NCBI GenBank assembly: GCA_947371645.1
Contig: CANBQJ010000087.1
Location: 1-14,045, forward strand
DNA: 14,045 nt
Source: Burkholderiales bacterium
GTDB lineage: Bacteria; Pseudomonadota; Gammaproteobacteria; Burkholderiales; Burkholderiaceae
Direction: 5' to 3'
Shown here: positions 1 to 8,818 of the stretch, piece after piece
How the letters are laid out: each line of letters starts with the position of its first letter
Position numbering within the stretch: the stretch's first letter is position 1
Translations under genes and position numbers: made by a program
The notes under the pieces: model-generated
Told to the model about the DNA's origin: nothing
What the model saw: the letters and a program-made list of their open reading frames with translations, nothing else
Databases searched by the model: none

Positions 1-928
<928 letters not shown>

Positions 929-1237
929 ATGGCCCTGACCGCCCAAGAAGTCGGCCGCATCGCCCAGCTCGCCCGGCTCGCCCTGCGCGACGACGAGCAA
1001 GCCGCGATGCTCACCCAGCTCAACGAGTTCTTCGACATCGTCGAGAAAATGCGCGCCGTGGACACCTCCGGCGTCGAGCCCCTCTACACGCCCTTGTCGG
1101 CCATCGAAGACGTGACGCTGCGCCTGCGTGAAGACGCCGTCACCGAAGCGCCCTCGGAAGCTGCACGCGAGGCCAACATGGCCAACGCCCCGGCCCGCGA
1201 TGGCGGCCTCTTCCTGGTGCCCAAGGTGATCGAGTGA
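929..1237 (+). CDS. gatC: Asp-tRNA(Asn)/Glu-tRNA(Gln) amidotransferase subunit C
   Basis: This is the small subunit of the GatCAB transamidosome, which wraps around GatA and stabilises its contact with GatB. The protein is 102 residues, normal for GatC (about 95-100). It begins [19 protein letters not shown] and has the conserved middle segment around [12 protein letters not shown] followed by an [12 protein letters not shown] motif. The frame is open upstream to 827, but the ATG at 929 matches the family N-terminus; the extra upstream residues (Arg/Cys-rich) are not GatC-like. The Shine-Dalgarno is weak. It is the first gene of a four-gene operon; its stop overlaps a possible GTG start of gatA at 1234 and lies 5 bp before the alternative gatA ATG. 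Having gatCAB suggests that the organism makes Gln-tRNA and/or Asn-tRNA indirectly. Confidence 0.96.
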   Translation: MALTAQEVGRIAQLARLALRDDEQAAMLTQLNEFFDIVEKMRAVDTSGVEPLYTPLSAIEDVTLRLREDAVTEAPSEAAREANMANAPARDGGLFLVPKVIE

Positions 1238-1242
1238 GCCCC

Positions 1243-2745
1243 ATGAGCAACACCCGCACAGCTTTACATGACTTGACCCTGGCCCAGCAGGGTCAGGCCC
1301 TGGCCGCCGGCCAGACCACCTCCGTGGCGTTGACGCAGCATGCGCTGGACCGCATCGCCGCCCACACCGGGCTGGGCGCCTTCCTGCACGTGGACGCCAC
1401 GGGCGCCCTGCAAGCCGCCGCGGCCTCCGACGCCCGCCGTGCAGCGGGACAGTCCCTGGGTGCGCTGGACGGCGTGCCCATCGCCCACAAGGACATCTTC
1501 GTCACGCAAGGCCAGCCCACCACGGCCGCCTCCAAGATGCTCAAGGGCTACATGAGCCCCTTCGATGCCACCGTGGTGGCGCAGCTCAAGGCCGCCGGCG
1601 TGGTGAGCGTGGGCAAGCTCAACTGCGACGAGTTCGCCATGGGCGGCGCCAACGAGAACTCGGCCTACAGCGTGGCCCGCAACCCCTGGGACACCTCCCG
1701 CATCCCTGGTGGTTCATCTGGCGCATCGGCCGTGGCCGTGTCGGCCCGCCTGGTGGCCGGCGCCACGGGCACCGACACCGGCGGCTCGATCCGCCAACCC
1801 GCGGCGCTCACCGGCATCACCGGCATCAAGCCCACCTACGGCCGCTGCTCGCGCTACGGCATGATCGCCTTCGCCTCGTCACTCGACCAGGCCGGCCCCA
1901 TGGCCCGCACCGCCGAAGACTGCGCGCTGATGCTGCAGGCCATGAGCGGCTTCGATGTGCGTGATGCGACCAGTGCGCAACAAGCCGTGCCCGACTTCGT
2001 GGCCGCGCTGCGCACGCCGCGCGCGGGCGCCACGCCTGAGCAGCCCTTGAAGGGTTTGCGCGTGGGCGTGCCCACAGAGTTCTTTGGCGACGGCGTCAGC
2101 GCCGACGTGCTGGCCACCACGCGTGCCGCACTGGCGCAACTGCAGGCGCTGGGCGCCACCCTGGTGGACATCTCTCTGCCGCGCACCGAGCTGTCCATCC
2201 CCGTGTACTACATCATCGCGCCGGCCGAGGCCTCGTCCAACCTGAGCCGCTTCGATGGCGTCAAGTTCGGCCACCGCGCCGAGCAGTACACCGACCTCAA
2301 CGACATGTACCGCCAGACCCGCGCCGAAGGCTTCGGCCCCGAGGTCAAGCGCCGGATCATGATCGGCGCCTACGTGCTGAGCCATGGCTACTACGACGCC
2401 TACTACCTGCAGGCCCAGAAGCTGCGCCGCATGATCGCCGACGACTTCCAGGCCGCCTTCCAGGTCTGCGACGTGATCGCCGGCCCGGTGGCGCCGACGG
2501 TGGCGCGGCCCATAGGCTCGTCCACCGATCCGGTGCAGGAATACCTGGCCGACATCTTCACCCTGCCCGCCTCGCTGGCCGGCCTGCCCGGCATGAGCCT
2601 GCCTTGCGGCTTTGGCGACCACCACCTGCCAGTGGGCCTGCAGCTCATCGGCAACTACTGGCAGGAGGCCCAGTTGCTGCACGCGGCTCACGCCTTCCAG
2701 CAGGCCACCGACTGGCACCAGCAGGCGCCAAAAGGCCTGTCATGA
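1243..2745 (+). CDS. gatA: Asp-tRNA(Asn)/Glu-tRNA(Gln) amidotransferase subunit A (amidase)
   Basis: This is the glutaminase subunit of GatCAB. It releases ammonia from glutamine, which is channelled to GatB to amidate mischarged Glu-tRNA(Gln) or Asp-tRNA(Asn). From the ATG at 1243 it has 500 residues, close to the usual length. The amidase-signature Ser-cisSer-Lys triad is intact: Lys83 in AHKDIF, Ser158 in GGSSGAS, and nucleophile Ser182 in [11 protein letters not shown]. The 75- and 24-residue spacings match characterised GatA proteins. The start is uncertain: GTG at 1234 overlaps the gatC stop (GTGA), follows AAGGTG at good spacing and would add three residues; ATG at 1243 has a weaker GAGTGAG in front. 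The 3' end overlaps the next gene by 4 bp (ATGA), suggesting translational coupling. Confidence 0.97.
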   Translation: MSNTRTALHDLTLAQQGQALAAGQTTSVALTQHALDRIAAHTGLGAFLHVDATGALQAAAASDARRAAGQSLGALDGVPIAHKDIFVTQGQPTTAASKMLKGYMSPFDATVVAQLKAAGVVSVGKLNCDEFAMGGANENSAYSVARNPWDTSRIPGGSSGASAVAVSARLVAGATGTDTGGSIRQPAALTGITGIKPTYGRCSRYGMIAFASSLDQAGPMARTAEDCALMLQAMSGFDVRDATSAQQAVPDFVAALRTPRAGATPEQPLKGLRVGVPTEFFGDGVSADVLATTRAALAQLQALGATLVDISLPRTELSIPVYYIIAPAEASSNLSRFDGVKFGHRAEQYTDLNDMYRQTRAEGFGPEVKRRIMIGAYVLSHGYYDAYYLQAQKLRRMIADDFQAAFQVCDVIAGPVAPTVARPIGSSTDPVQEYLADIFTLPASLAGLPGMSLPCGFGDHHLPVGLQLIGNYWQEAQLLHAAHAFQQATDWHQQAPKGLS

Positions 2746-3644
2746 CCACGGCCACATCGCCCTCACCCGCTGCCCAGCCCGACCTGATCGTGCGGCAGCT
2801 GGACGTGGACCTGAGCCAGGGCTTTGCGCGTCACTGGGTGGGTGGCGACGCCTACCGCTCGACGCTGTTCAACGCCCTGTCGTTCTTGTTCCCCGTGGGC
2901 GAGCAGTTCTTCATCGACGCCGTGCGCCGCTTCGAGCCGCGCGTGGCCGAGATGGGCCTGACCCAACTGAGCGCGGACATCCGCCACTTCATGGGCCAGG
3001 AAGCCACGCACCGCAAGCTGCACGGCCAGTACAACGAACAGCTGCGCAAGCTGGGCTACGACAACTGGAACGAGCGCACGATGACCAAGCTCATCGCCGC
3101 GTTCGAAGGCAAGGCACCCAAGGCCGACCTGGCCGGCACCGCCGCATATGAGCACTACACGGCCCTGCTGGGTGACGGCCTGCTGCGCCACGCCTCGTGG
3201 ACGGCCGGCATGGCGCCGGAGATGCGCAAGGTCTGGCTGTGGCACGCCGCAGAAGAGTCCGAGCACAAGGCCGTGGCCTTTGACGTGCACCAGGCGGTCG
3301 ACGGCCGCTATTGGCTGCGCGTGCTGGTCTACCTGTATGTGAGCGCCGAGTTCACCTTCTTCACCTTCGTGCAGACCACGAAGATGCTGCACCACGATGG
3401 CCAGCTGTGGAAGTGGCGCACCTGGGCCAGCGCGCTCAGGTTCTGGTGGGGCAAGGAAGGCATCGCCTGGCACACCTTGCCGCACTGGCTGGCCTATTTC
3501 AAGCCGGGCTTCCATCCCTGGCAACACGACAACCGCGAGCTGCTGATGCGCTGGCGCCATGAACACGCTGCGGACTACCGCGCCGTGACCGGCCCCACGC
3601 CATCCGCCCGGCAGACCGCCCCAACCGCACAGCAAAGCGCCTGA
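2742..3644 (+). CDS. Predicted metal-dependent hydrolase (PF10118-like) with ferritin-type ExxH motifs
   Basis: This 300-residue protein resembles the poorly characterised 'predicted metal-dependent hydrolase' family (COG3687/PF10118). Its substrate is unknown. Visible candidate metal ligands are Glu54 (VGEQFF), Glu87-x-x-His90 (QEATH), Glu137 (YEHYTA) and Glu172-x-x-His175 (ESEHK), which is the E...ExxH...E...ExxH order of diiron four-helix-bundle proteins. After residue 190 comes a hydrophobic, aromatic-rich part ([19 protein letters not shown], about 191-209) that may sit in or on the membrane, then a Trp/His-rich section. The C-terminal 20 residues are polar and low complexity. The ATG at 2742 overlaps the gatA stop (ATGA) and gatB begins 5 bp after the stop, so it is almost certainly co-translated with the amidotransferase. 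No link to tRNA amidation is evident from its sequence. The family assignment is from memory of its conserved motifs; the diiron reading is inference. Confidence 0.8.
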   Translation: MTTATSPSPAAQPDLIVRQLDVDLSQGFARHWVGGDAYRSTLFNALSFLFPVGEQFFIDAVRRFEPRVAEMGLTQLSADIRHFMGQEATHRKLHGQYNEQLRKLGYDNWNERTMTKLIAAFEGKAPKADLAGTAAYEHYTALLGDGLLRHASWTAGMAPEMRKVWLWHAAEESEHKAVAFDVHQAVDGRYWLRVLVYLYVSAEFTFFTFVQTTKMLHHDGQLWKWRTWASALRFWWGKEGIAWHTLPHWLAYFKPGFHPWQHDNRELLMRWRHEHAADYRAVTGPTPSARQTAPTAQQSA

Positions 3645-3649
3645 CCCCC

Positions 3650-5140
3650 ATGAGCTCCCCTGCCCCACTCAAGATGATCCGAGGCTACGAAGTCGTCATC
3701 GGCATCGAGACCCACGTCCAGCTGTCCACCGTGTCCAAGATCTTCTCGGGTGCGTCCACACAGTTCGGCGCCGCACCCAACACGCAGGCATGCCCTGTGG
3801 ACATGGCCCTGCCCGGCACCCTGCCGGTGATGAACCACGGTGCCGTGGACCGCGCCATCGCCTTTGGCCTGGCCGTGGGCTCGCACATCGCGCCGCGCTC
3901 CATCTTCGCGCGCAAGAACTACTTCTACCCTGACCTGCCCAAGGGCTACCAGATCAGCCAGTACGAGACCCCCGTGGTGCAAGGCGGCGAGCTGAGCTTC
4001 TTCGTGGGCGACACGCCGCACACGGTGCACCTGGTGCGCGCCCACCTGGAAGAGGACGCGGGCAAGTCGCTGCACGACGACTTCGCCGGCTTCCATGGCG
4101 AGAAGTCCTCGGGCATCGACCTCAACCGCGCCGGCACGCCGCTCATCGAGATCGTCACCGAGCCCGACATCCGCACCAGCGCCGAGGCCGCGGAGTACGC
4201 CCGCGCCCTGCACACGCTGGTGGTGTGGCTGGGCATCTGCGACGGCAACATGCAGGAGGGCTCTTTCCGCTGCGACGTGAACGTGTCGGTGCGAAAGCCC
4301 GGCGCGCCCCTGGGCACCCGCCGCGAGATCAAGAACCTCAACAGCTTCAAGCACATCGTGCAGGCGGCCGATTACGAGATCAACTGGCAGATCGACGAGA
4401 TCGAAGATGGCCGCGCCATCCAGCAGGCCACCGTGCTCTTCAACCCGGACACGGGCGAGACGCGCGCCATGCGCAGCAAGGAAGACGCGCACGACTACCG
4501 CTACTTCCCCGACCCTGACCTGCCGCCGCTGGTGATCTCGCCCGAGTGGATTGAACGCGTGAAGGCCACCTTGCCCGAACTGCCGCGCCTGATGGCCGAC
4601 CGCTTCGTGAAGGACTACGGCCTGCCCGCCTACGACGCGACGATGATGACGCAGTCCAAGGCCTTCGCCGCTTACTTTGAGGCGGCTGCCAAGGCCTGCG
4701 GGCAGGCCAAGCTGGTGTCCAACTGGCTGATGGGCGAGGTCTCGCGCCGGCTCAATGCGGCCGAGCAGACCATCGCGCAGTCGCCCGTGTCGCCTGAACT
4801 GCTGGCCGCGATGATCGGCCGCATCGGCGATGGCACCATCTCCAACAATGGCGCCAAGCAGGTGTTCGATGCGCTGTGGGCCGGTGAAGGTGCAGGCGAT
4901 GGCACGGCCCGTGTCGACGCCGTCATCGAGGCCAAGGGCCTCAAGCAGATGAGCGACACTGGCGAGCTCGACCGCATCCTCGACGAGGTGCTGGCCGCCA
5001 ACGCCAAGTCGGTGGAAGAGTTCCGCGCCGGCAAGGAAAAGGCTTTCAATGCCCTGGTGGGTCAGGCCATGAAGGCCACCAAGGGCAAGGCCAACCCGAG
5101 CGCCGTCAACGAGCTGCTGAAGAAGAAGCTGGGCGGCTGA
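3650..5140 (+). CDS. gatB: Asp-tRNA(Asn)/Glu-tRNA(Gln) amidotransferase subunit B
   Basis: This is the kinase/transamidase subunit of GatCAB. It binds the mischarged tRNA, activates the Glu or Asp side chain with ATP, and amidates it with ammonia from GatA. The protein has 496 residues, normal for GatB. It has the PET112-type cradle domain starting [13 protein letters not shown] and the GatB signature [14 protein letters not shown] (155-168). A conserved segment [19 protein letters not shown] follows. The helical, YqeY-like tail that contacts tRNA ends in [15 protein letters not shown]. It starts 5 bp after the preceding stop with no strong Shine-Dalgarno, in keeping with read-through translation in the operon. 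It ends 24 bp from the convergent DUF4124 gene; I see no clear intrinsic terminator between them. Confidence 0.97.
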   Translation: MSSPAPLKMIRGYEVVIGIETHVQLSTVSKIFSGASTQFGAAPNTQACPVDMALPGTLPVMNHGAVDRAIAFGLAVGSHIAPRSIFARKNYFYPDLPKGYQISQYETPVVQGGELSFFVGDTPHTVHLVRAHLEEDAGKSLHDDFAGFHGEKSSGIDLNRAGTPLIEIVTEPDIRTSAEAAEYARALHTLVVWLGICDGNMQEGSFRCDVNVSVRKPGAPLGTRREIKNLNSFKHIVQAADYEINWQIDEIEDGRAIQQATVLFNPDTGETRAMRSKEDAHDYRYFPDPDLPPLVISPEWIERVKATLPELPRLMADRFVKDYGLPAYDATMMTQSKAFAAYFEAAAKACGQAKLVSNWLMGEVSRRLNAAEQTIAQSPVSPELLAAMIGRIGDGTISNNGAKQVFDALWAGEGAGDGTARVDAVIEAKGLKQMSDTGELDRILDEVLAANAKSVEEFRAGKEKAFNALVGQAMKATKGKANPSAVNELLKKKLGG

Positions 5141-5164
5141 GGGCCGGGCCAGACTTCAAGTGGG

Positions 5165-5905
5165 TCAAGGCGCCGAGGCGCCCTTGCCCACGGCGCGCGC
5201 ACCGGCCGCCTGCCCATCGGGCGGCAAGGCCCCAACCGGCGCACCCGCCCACAGCTTCCTGAGGTGGGCCAGCTCGGCGTCGTACAAGGCGTCCACCCGC
5301 GCCATCTCGGCGTTCTGGGTCTGGATGATGTCACGCTGGGCCTTTTGCTGGGCCTCGTTGGCCTCCAGCTTGCCCTTGAGCTTGGCCGGCAGTCGCTTGT
5401 TCTTGTAGAACTCGGTTTCGGTGACCAGGGGCTTGCGCTCTTCTTCCAGCGACTGCAGGTGGCGCATGGAGGCGTCCACCGAGCGGCGCAGGTCGTCGAG
5501 CACGCTCTCGCGGGCCTTGTCGTGCGACGGCTGGTCGGGGTAGCGCAGCATGAGGTTGCGGTCGCGGCGCACGGCGTCCTTGCGGGCGGCCTCGGCCAGG
5601 TCCGCCTGGTGCTTGCGTTCTTCTTCGGCGGCGCGCTCTTCGGCGTTCATGCGCGGCGGCACCGTCTGGCGCTGAGAGCCGTCCTTGTTGAGCACGCGCT
5701 GTTCGCGGTCCAGGCATTCGGCGATCGGCCTGTCCGAAGTGAGCCGCTTGCCATGCGCGTCCACGCAGGAGTAGATGCCCCCCGCGGCCGCCTGCGCCAC
5801 CTCATGCCCCATCGCGCCCAGGCCCAGCACCCCCGCGGCCGCGAGCCACCACGCACGGCGCGCGCAGGCAGCGGTCAAGGCAAATGAGGTGAGAGACGGG
5901 GCCAT
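5165..5905 (-). CDS. DUF4124-type exported coiled-coil protein
   Basis: This 246-residue protein of unknown function has Arg residues at 16-17 followed by a hydrophobic segment (about 19-41, with AAAGVLGLGAMG) that should be a signal peptide or membrane anchor; a possible cleavage site is after AQAAA near residue 41. A short DUF4124-like module follows (about 43-70: GIYSCVDAHGKRLTSDRP, with Cys47 and Cys64 that could form a disulfide outside the cytoplasm). Residues 85-220 are charged and helical, rich in Glu, Arg, Lys and Ala, and look like coiled coil. The tail is Gly/Ala/Pro-rich. It lies 24 bp downstream of pyrE on the same strand and is probably transcribed with it. The ATG at 5905 has no obvious Shine-Dalgarno. 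The DUF4124 assignment is by pattern recognition. Confidence 0.8.
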   Translation of the reverse strand: MAPSLTSFALTAACARRAWWLAAAGVLGLGAMGHEVAQAAAGGIYSCVDAHGKRLTSDRPIAECLDREQRVLNKDGSQRQTVPPRMNAEERAAEEERKHQADLAEAARKDAVRRDRNLMLRYPDQPSHDKARESVLDDLRRSVDASMRHLQSLEEERKPLVTETEFYKNKRLPAKLKGKLEANEAQQKAQRDIIQTQNAEMARVDALYDAELAHLRKLWAGAPVGALPPDGQAAGARAVGKGASAP

Positions 5906-5929
5906 GGCGCGAGGCGGTCAGCGGGTGGG

Positions 5930-6607
5930 TCAAACGCCGTAGCGTGTTCGGTAGGCCTGCACCGACGGCAGGAAGGCCGTCAACGCCGGGTCGGACTGCG
6001 AAGCCAGATACTGCAGCAGATCACCCAGGTTCGCGATCGAAACAACAGGCAGACCGTAGTGCTGTTCCACCTGCTGCACCGCGCTCTCAGGAGCGTCCAC
6101 GCCGTTGGCCGTGGCCTTCTCCTGGCGGTCCAGCGCGATGGCCACGCCACAGGGTGTGGCACCGGCCTTGCTGATCATGTCGATGGACTCGCGCACCGAG
6201 GTGCCGGCCGAGATCACGTCGTCGATGATGAGCACGCGGCCCTTCACTGGCGCACCCACCAGGGTACCGCCTTCGCCATGGTCCTTGGCTTCTTTGCGGT
6301 TGTAAGCAAACGGCTTGTTGTGGCCCAGGCGGGCCAGCTCGATGGACACGGCCGCCGCCAGGGTGATGCCCTTGTAGGCCGGGCCAAAGAGCATGTCGAA
6401 GGGCAGGCCGGCGTCGATCAGGCGCTGTGCATAGAATTGGGCCAGGCGGCCCAGCTTGGCGCCGTCATCGAAGAGACCGGCGTTGAAAAAATAGGGCGAC
6501 AGCCGCCCGGCCTTGGTCTTGAATTCACCAAAACGCAGCACCTGCGATTGCACCGCAAAGGCCACGAAAGACTGGGCCAGAGGCTGGGTTTCAGGGGTGG
6601 TGCTCAT
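5930..6607 (-). CDS. pyrE: Orotate phosphoribosyltransferase
   Basis: This enzyme joins orotate and PRPP to give orotidine 5'-monophosphate, the fifth step of de novo pyrimidine synthesis. The protein has 225 residues, close to family length (about 210-230). Visible motifs are the N-terminal FGEFKTKAGRLSPYFFNAG substrate region, the flexible catalytic loop RKEAKDHGEGG (104-114) and the PRPP-binding signature VLIIDDVISAGTS (125-137) with Asp129-Asp130. It starts at 6607, only 14 bp from the start of the divergent exonuclease gene, so its promoter must lie inside that gene or in the tiny gap. One candidate is TACAAT on the minus strand (6715-6710), but without a good -35. The DUF4124 gene follows on the same strand. 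Confidence 0.97.
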   Translation of the reverse strand: MSTTPETQPLAQSFVAFAVQSQVLRFGEFKTKAGRLSPYFFNAGLFDDGAKLGRLAQFYAQRLIDAGLPFDMLFGPAYKGITLAAAVSIELARLGHNKPFAYNRKEAKDHGEGGTLVGAPVKGRVLIIDDVISAGTSVRESIDMISKAGATPCGVAIALDRQEKATANGVDAPESAVQQVEQHYGLPVVSIANLGDLLQYLASQSDPALTAFLPSVQAYRTRYGV

Positions 6608-6621
6608 GAGGATGTCTGATC
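6608..6621. promoter_or_regulatory. 14-bp divergent gap holding the xth Shine-Dalgarno
   Basis: The pyrE ATG (6607, leftward) and the xth GTG (6622, rightward) are separated by 14 bp. GAGGA at 6608-6612 sits 9 nt before the GTG and is a good Shine-Dalgarno for xth. No room exists for a promoter, so each gene's leader must be antisense to the other's 5' coding region. Confidence 0.75.
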
Positions 6622-7434
6622 GTGTTTCGTCTGGTTTCTCTCAACCTCAATGGCATCCGTTCGGCTGCCAACAAGGGGCTTGCGCCCTGGGCTGAATCAT
6701 TGTCGGCCGATTGTATGGGCGTGCAGGAGCTCAAGGCCCAGGCCGGCGACCTCACCCCCAACTTGACGACCCTGGACGGCATGCCGGGTCAATTCCACCA
6801 CGCCGAAAAGAAGGGATATTCGGGCGTCGGCCTGTACAGCCGCGTGCCGCCGTCCGACGTGATCATCGGCCTGGGCAAATCGGACACCACCGGCGAATTC
6901 GACGCCGAAGGCCGCTATGTGGAGATGCGCTTTGACCGCGCCGGCCAGAAGGTGTCGCTCATCAGCTGCTACTTCCCCAGCGGCTCCAGCAGCGACGAGC
7001 GCCAGCAGGCCAAGTTCCGCTTCCTGGAGGTCATCCGCCCCCACCTGGTGGCACTGCGCAAGGAACGCGAGTTCATCCTGATCGGGGATGTGAACATCGC
7101 CCACAAAGAGGCCGACCTGAAGAACTGGAAGGGCAACCTCAAGAACAGCGGCTTTTTGCCCGAAGAGCGCGCCTGGATGACCCAGCTGCTGGCGCCAGAG
7201 GGCGACACGGCCCTGGTGGACGTCTACCGCCGCCTGCACCCCGACACCACCGACGACTGCTACACCTGGTGGAGCAACCGGGGCCAGGCTCGGGCTAAGA
7301 ACGTCGGCTGGCGCATCGACTACCACCTGGCCACGCCCGCGCTGGCCGAGACCGCCAAGGCCGCGTCCGTCTACAAAGGCCAGTGGTTCAGCGACCACGC
7401 GCCGCTGACCATCGACTACGACCTCAGCCTGTAG
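6622..7434 (+). CDS. xth: Exodeoxyribonuclease III family AP endonuclease
   Basis: This is an EEP-fold nuclease of base-excision repair that cleaves DNA at abasic sites and removes 3' blocking groups; family members also have 3'-5' exonuclease activity. The protein has 270 residues, the normal length. Catalytic positions are present: Asn10 (SLNLNG), Glu36 in VQELKAQ, Tyr117, Asp156 and Asn158 in GDVNIAH, Asp233 in WRIDYH, and Asp258-His259 in FSDHAP. The start is GTG at 6622. The frame has a stop at 6607-6609, GTG is the first start codon after it, a GAGGA Shine-Dalgarno precedes it at 9 nt, and the resulting N-terminus MFRLVSLNLNGIRS fits the family. The next ATG would remove the first catalytic residue. 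Its promoter must lie in the 5' part of pyrE. The close ExoA-type relatives make the xth/exoA label a naming choice. Confidence 0.95.
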   Translation: MFRLVSLNLNGIRSAANKGLAPWAESLSADCMGVQELKAQAGDLTPNLTTLDGMPGQFHHAEKKGYSGVGLYSRVPPSDVIIGLGKSDTTGEFDAEGRYVEMRFDRAGQKVSLISCYFPSGSSSDERQQAKFRFLEVIRPHLVALRKEREFILIGDVNIAHKEADLKNWKGNLKNSGFLPEERAWMTQLLAPEGDTALVDVYRRLHPDTTDDCYTWWSNRGQARAKNVGWRIDYHLATPALAETAKAASVYKGQWFSDHAPLTIDYDLSL

Positions 7435-7609
7435 CCGCCCAAGCCCGGTGCGCCGGCCTCAGGCAAACCCTGCACCCAAACCTTGACCACCTCGCGCGAC
7501 ACCCTGCCGCCACCCCTGCCTGCGGGGATGGCTGCGCGACACACGCTCACCCGCACTGGCTAAGATCCCCCAAACGCGTTAAACGTCGACGCCATCAAAA
7601 CGGGTGCAC

Positions 7610-8818
7610 ATGCTGATGAGGGAGTTGCGGACCAGTTCCGGCGAAGCCGACCCTGCGCTGGTGGAAGCCACCTTGCGCGACGGCTTTCGGCTGCTGCGTT
7701 TCCCGCCTGGGCTCGAACATGCCTATGTCCGCGCCCGCGCCGATGAACGCACCGTCCGGCTGATTGCCGCCGGCATCATGGGTATGCTGGCGCTGGCCTT
7801 GTTCATGTGGCCCGATTACCTGATCGACCCGCAGGGCCTGGCCCAGTCCTTTGCCCTGCGCATTGGCCTGTTTGGCGGCCTGACGGCGCTGGGGCTGCTC
7901 ATGCTGCACCGGCTCGGCCTGCCTCAGGTCAACGAATGGATGGTGGTGCCCATCACGCTGCTGGCCAGCCTCATCGCGGCCTTCCAATCGCAGGCCGACC
8001 ACCGCGACATCGGCTTTGCCCGCATCGTCGAGATCGTGCTGGTGGTGGCCTATGCCACGGTGTTCACGCGCTTTTGGCCCATGCTGCTGGCCTGCATCCT
8101 CATGCTGGCCGTCCACCTGCAGACCATGCTGCTGGCCCCGCCGGCCGCAGACGCCCTCAAGCCTGGCATCACCCTGATGCTGGTGACCACCATCGCCTTC
8201 GGGCTCTACACCACCTACACGCGCGAGCGCAACGACCGCCGGGCCTACCTCCATGAGTTGCGCGAACAGGCCCTGCGCGCTGCCGTGGACGCCGGCAACC
8301 GCCAGCTGCAGACCATGGCCCGCACCGACGCCCTGACCGGCGTGGCCAACCGGCGGGCCTTCGACGACGCGCTGGCCCAGCACATCGGCCTGAAGCCCCG
8401 GCGCGACCTGGCCCTGCTGCTGGTCGACGTGGACCACTTCAAGGCCTACAACGACCACTACGGCCACCCCGCCGGCGACCTGTGCCTGTGCCAAGTGTGC
8501 GATGCGCTGGCCAGCTGCCTGCGCCGCCCCATCGACCTGCTGGCCAGGTGGGGCGGCGAGGAATTCGCCATCCTGCTGTCCGACGCCGACGAAGCCGTGG
8601 CGCGCCACGTGGCCGAGCGCATCTGCGCCGCGGTGGTGCAGCAAAACCTGGCGCACGCCGCATCCAGCTGTGCACCGATGGTCACCGTCAGCATCGGCGT
8701 GACCCTGGCCCCCGCCGCCGACGCGCAAGAGCCCCATGCCCTGCTCCAGGCCGCCGACGGGGCGCTCTACCAGGCCAAGCGCAGCGGGCGCAACCGCTAC
8801 GTGGTGCAGCCATGCTGA
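7610..8818 (+). CDS. Membrane diguanylate cyclase 1 (six TM segments + GGDEF, I-site present)
   Basis: This protein is predicted to make c-di-GMP from two GTP. From the ATG at 7610 it has 402 residues. A cytoplasmic start (1-48) is followed by six hydrophobic segments at about 50-67, 83-100, 111-126, 139-156, 157-176 and 186-203, then a short helical linker and a GGDEF domain (about 237-400). The active site reads ARWGGEEFA with GGEEF at 315-319. DVDHFKAYNDHYGHPAGD (273-290) and LTGVANRRAFDD are intact. An RxxD inhibitory site (RPID, 306-309) lies exactly five residues before GGEEF, so product inhibition is expected. Possible starts are GTG 7604, ATG 7610 and ATG 7616; none has a strong Shine-Dalgarno. 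The sensory TM module matches no named sensor domain that I can recognise. Its stop overlaps the start of the next cyclase gene by 7 bp. Confidence 0.93.
   Translation: MLMRELRTSSGEADPALVEATLRDGFRLLRFPPGLEHAYVRARADERTVRLIAAGIMGMLALALFMWPDYLIDPQGLAQSFALRIGLFGGLTALGLLMLHRLGLPQVNEWMVVPITLLASLIAAFQSQADHRDIGFARIVEIVLVVAYATVFTRFWPMLLACILMLAVHLQTMLLAPPAADALKPGITLMLVTTIAFGLYTTYTRERNDRRAYLHELREQALRAAVDAGNRQLQTMARTDALTGVANRRAFDDALAQHIGLKPRRDLALLLVDVDHFKAYNDHYGHPAGDLCLCQVCDALASCLRRPIDLLARWGGEEFAILLSDADEAVARHVAERICAAVVQQNLAHAASSCAPMVTVSIGVTLAPAADAQEPHALLQAADGALYQAKRSGRNRYVVQPC

Noticed and set aside
7513..7527. CCCC...GGGG stem as an xth terminator
   Set aside because: It has only four perfect pairs, a mismatch beyond them and no T-run.
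7573..7580. AACGCGTT palindrome upstream of the first cyclase
   Set aside because: An 8-bp palindrome is common by chance, and no promoter or repeat copy accompanies it.
8482..8811. Upstream extension of the second cyclase into the first
   Set aside because: These 110 codons are an out-of-frame reading of the first GGDEF domain (Arg/Pro/Ala-rich). The ATG at 8812 gives a normal N-terminus.
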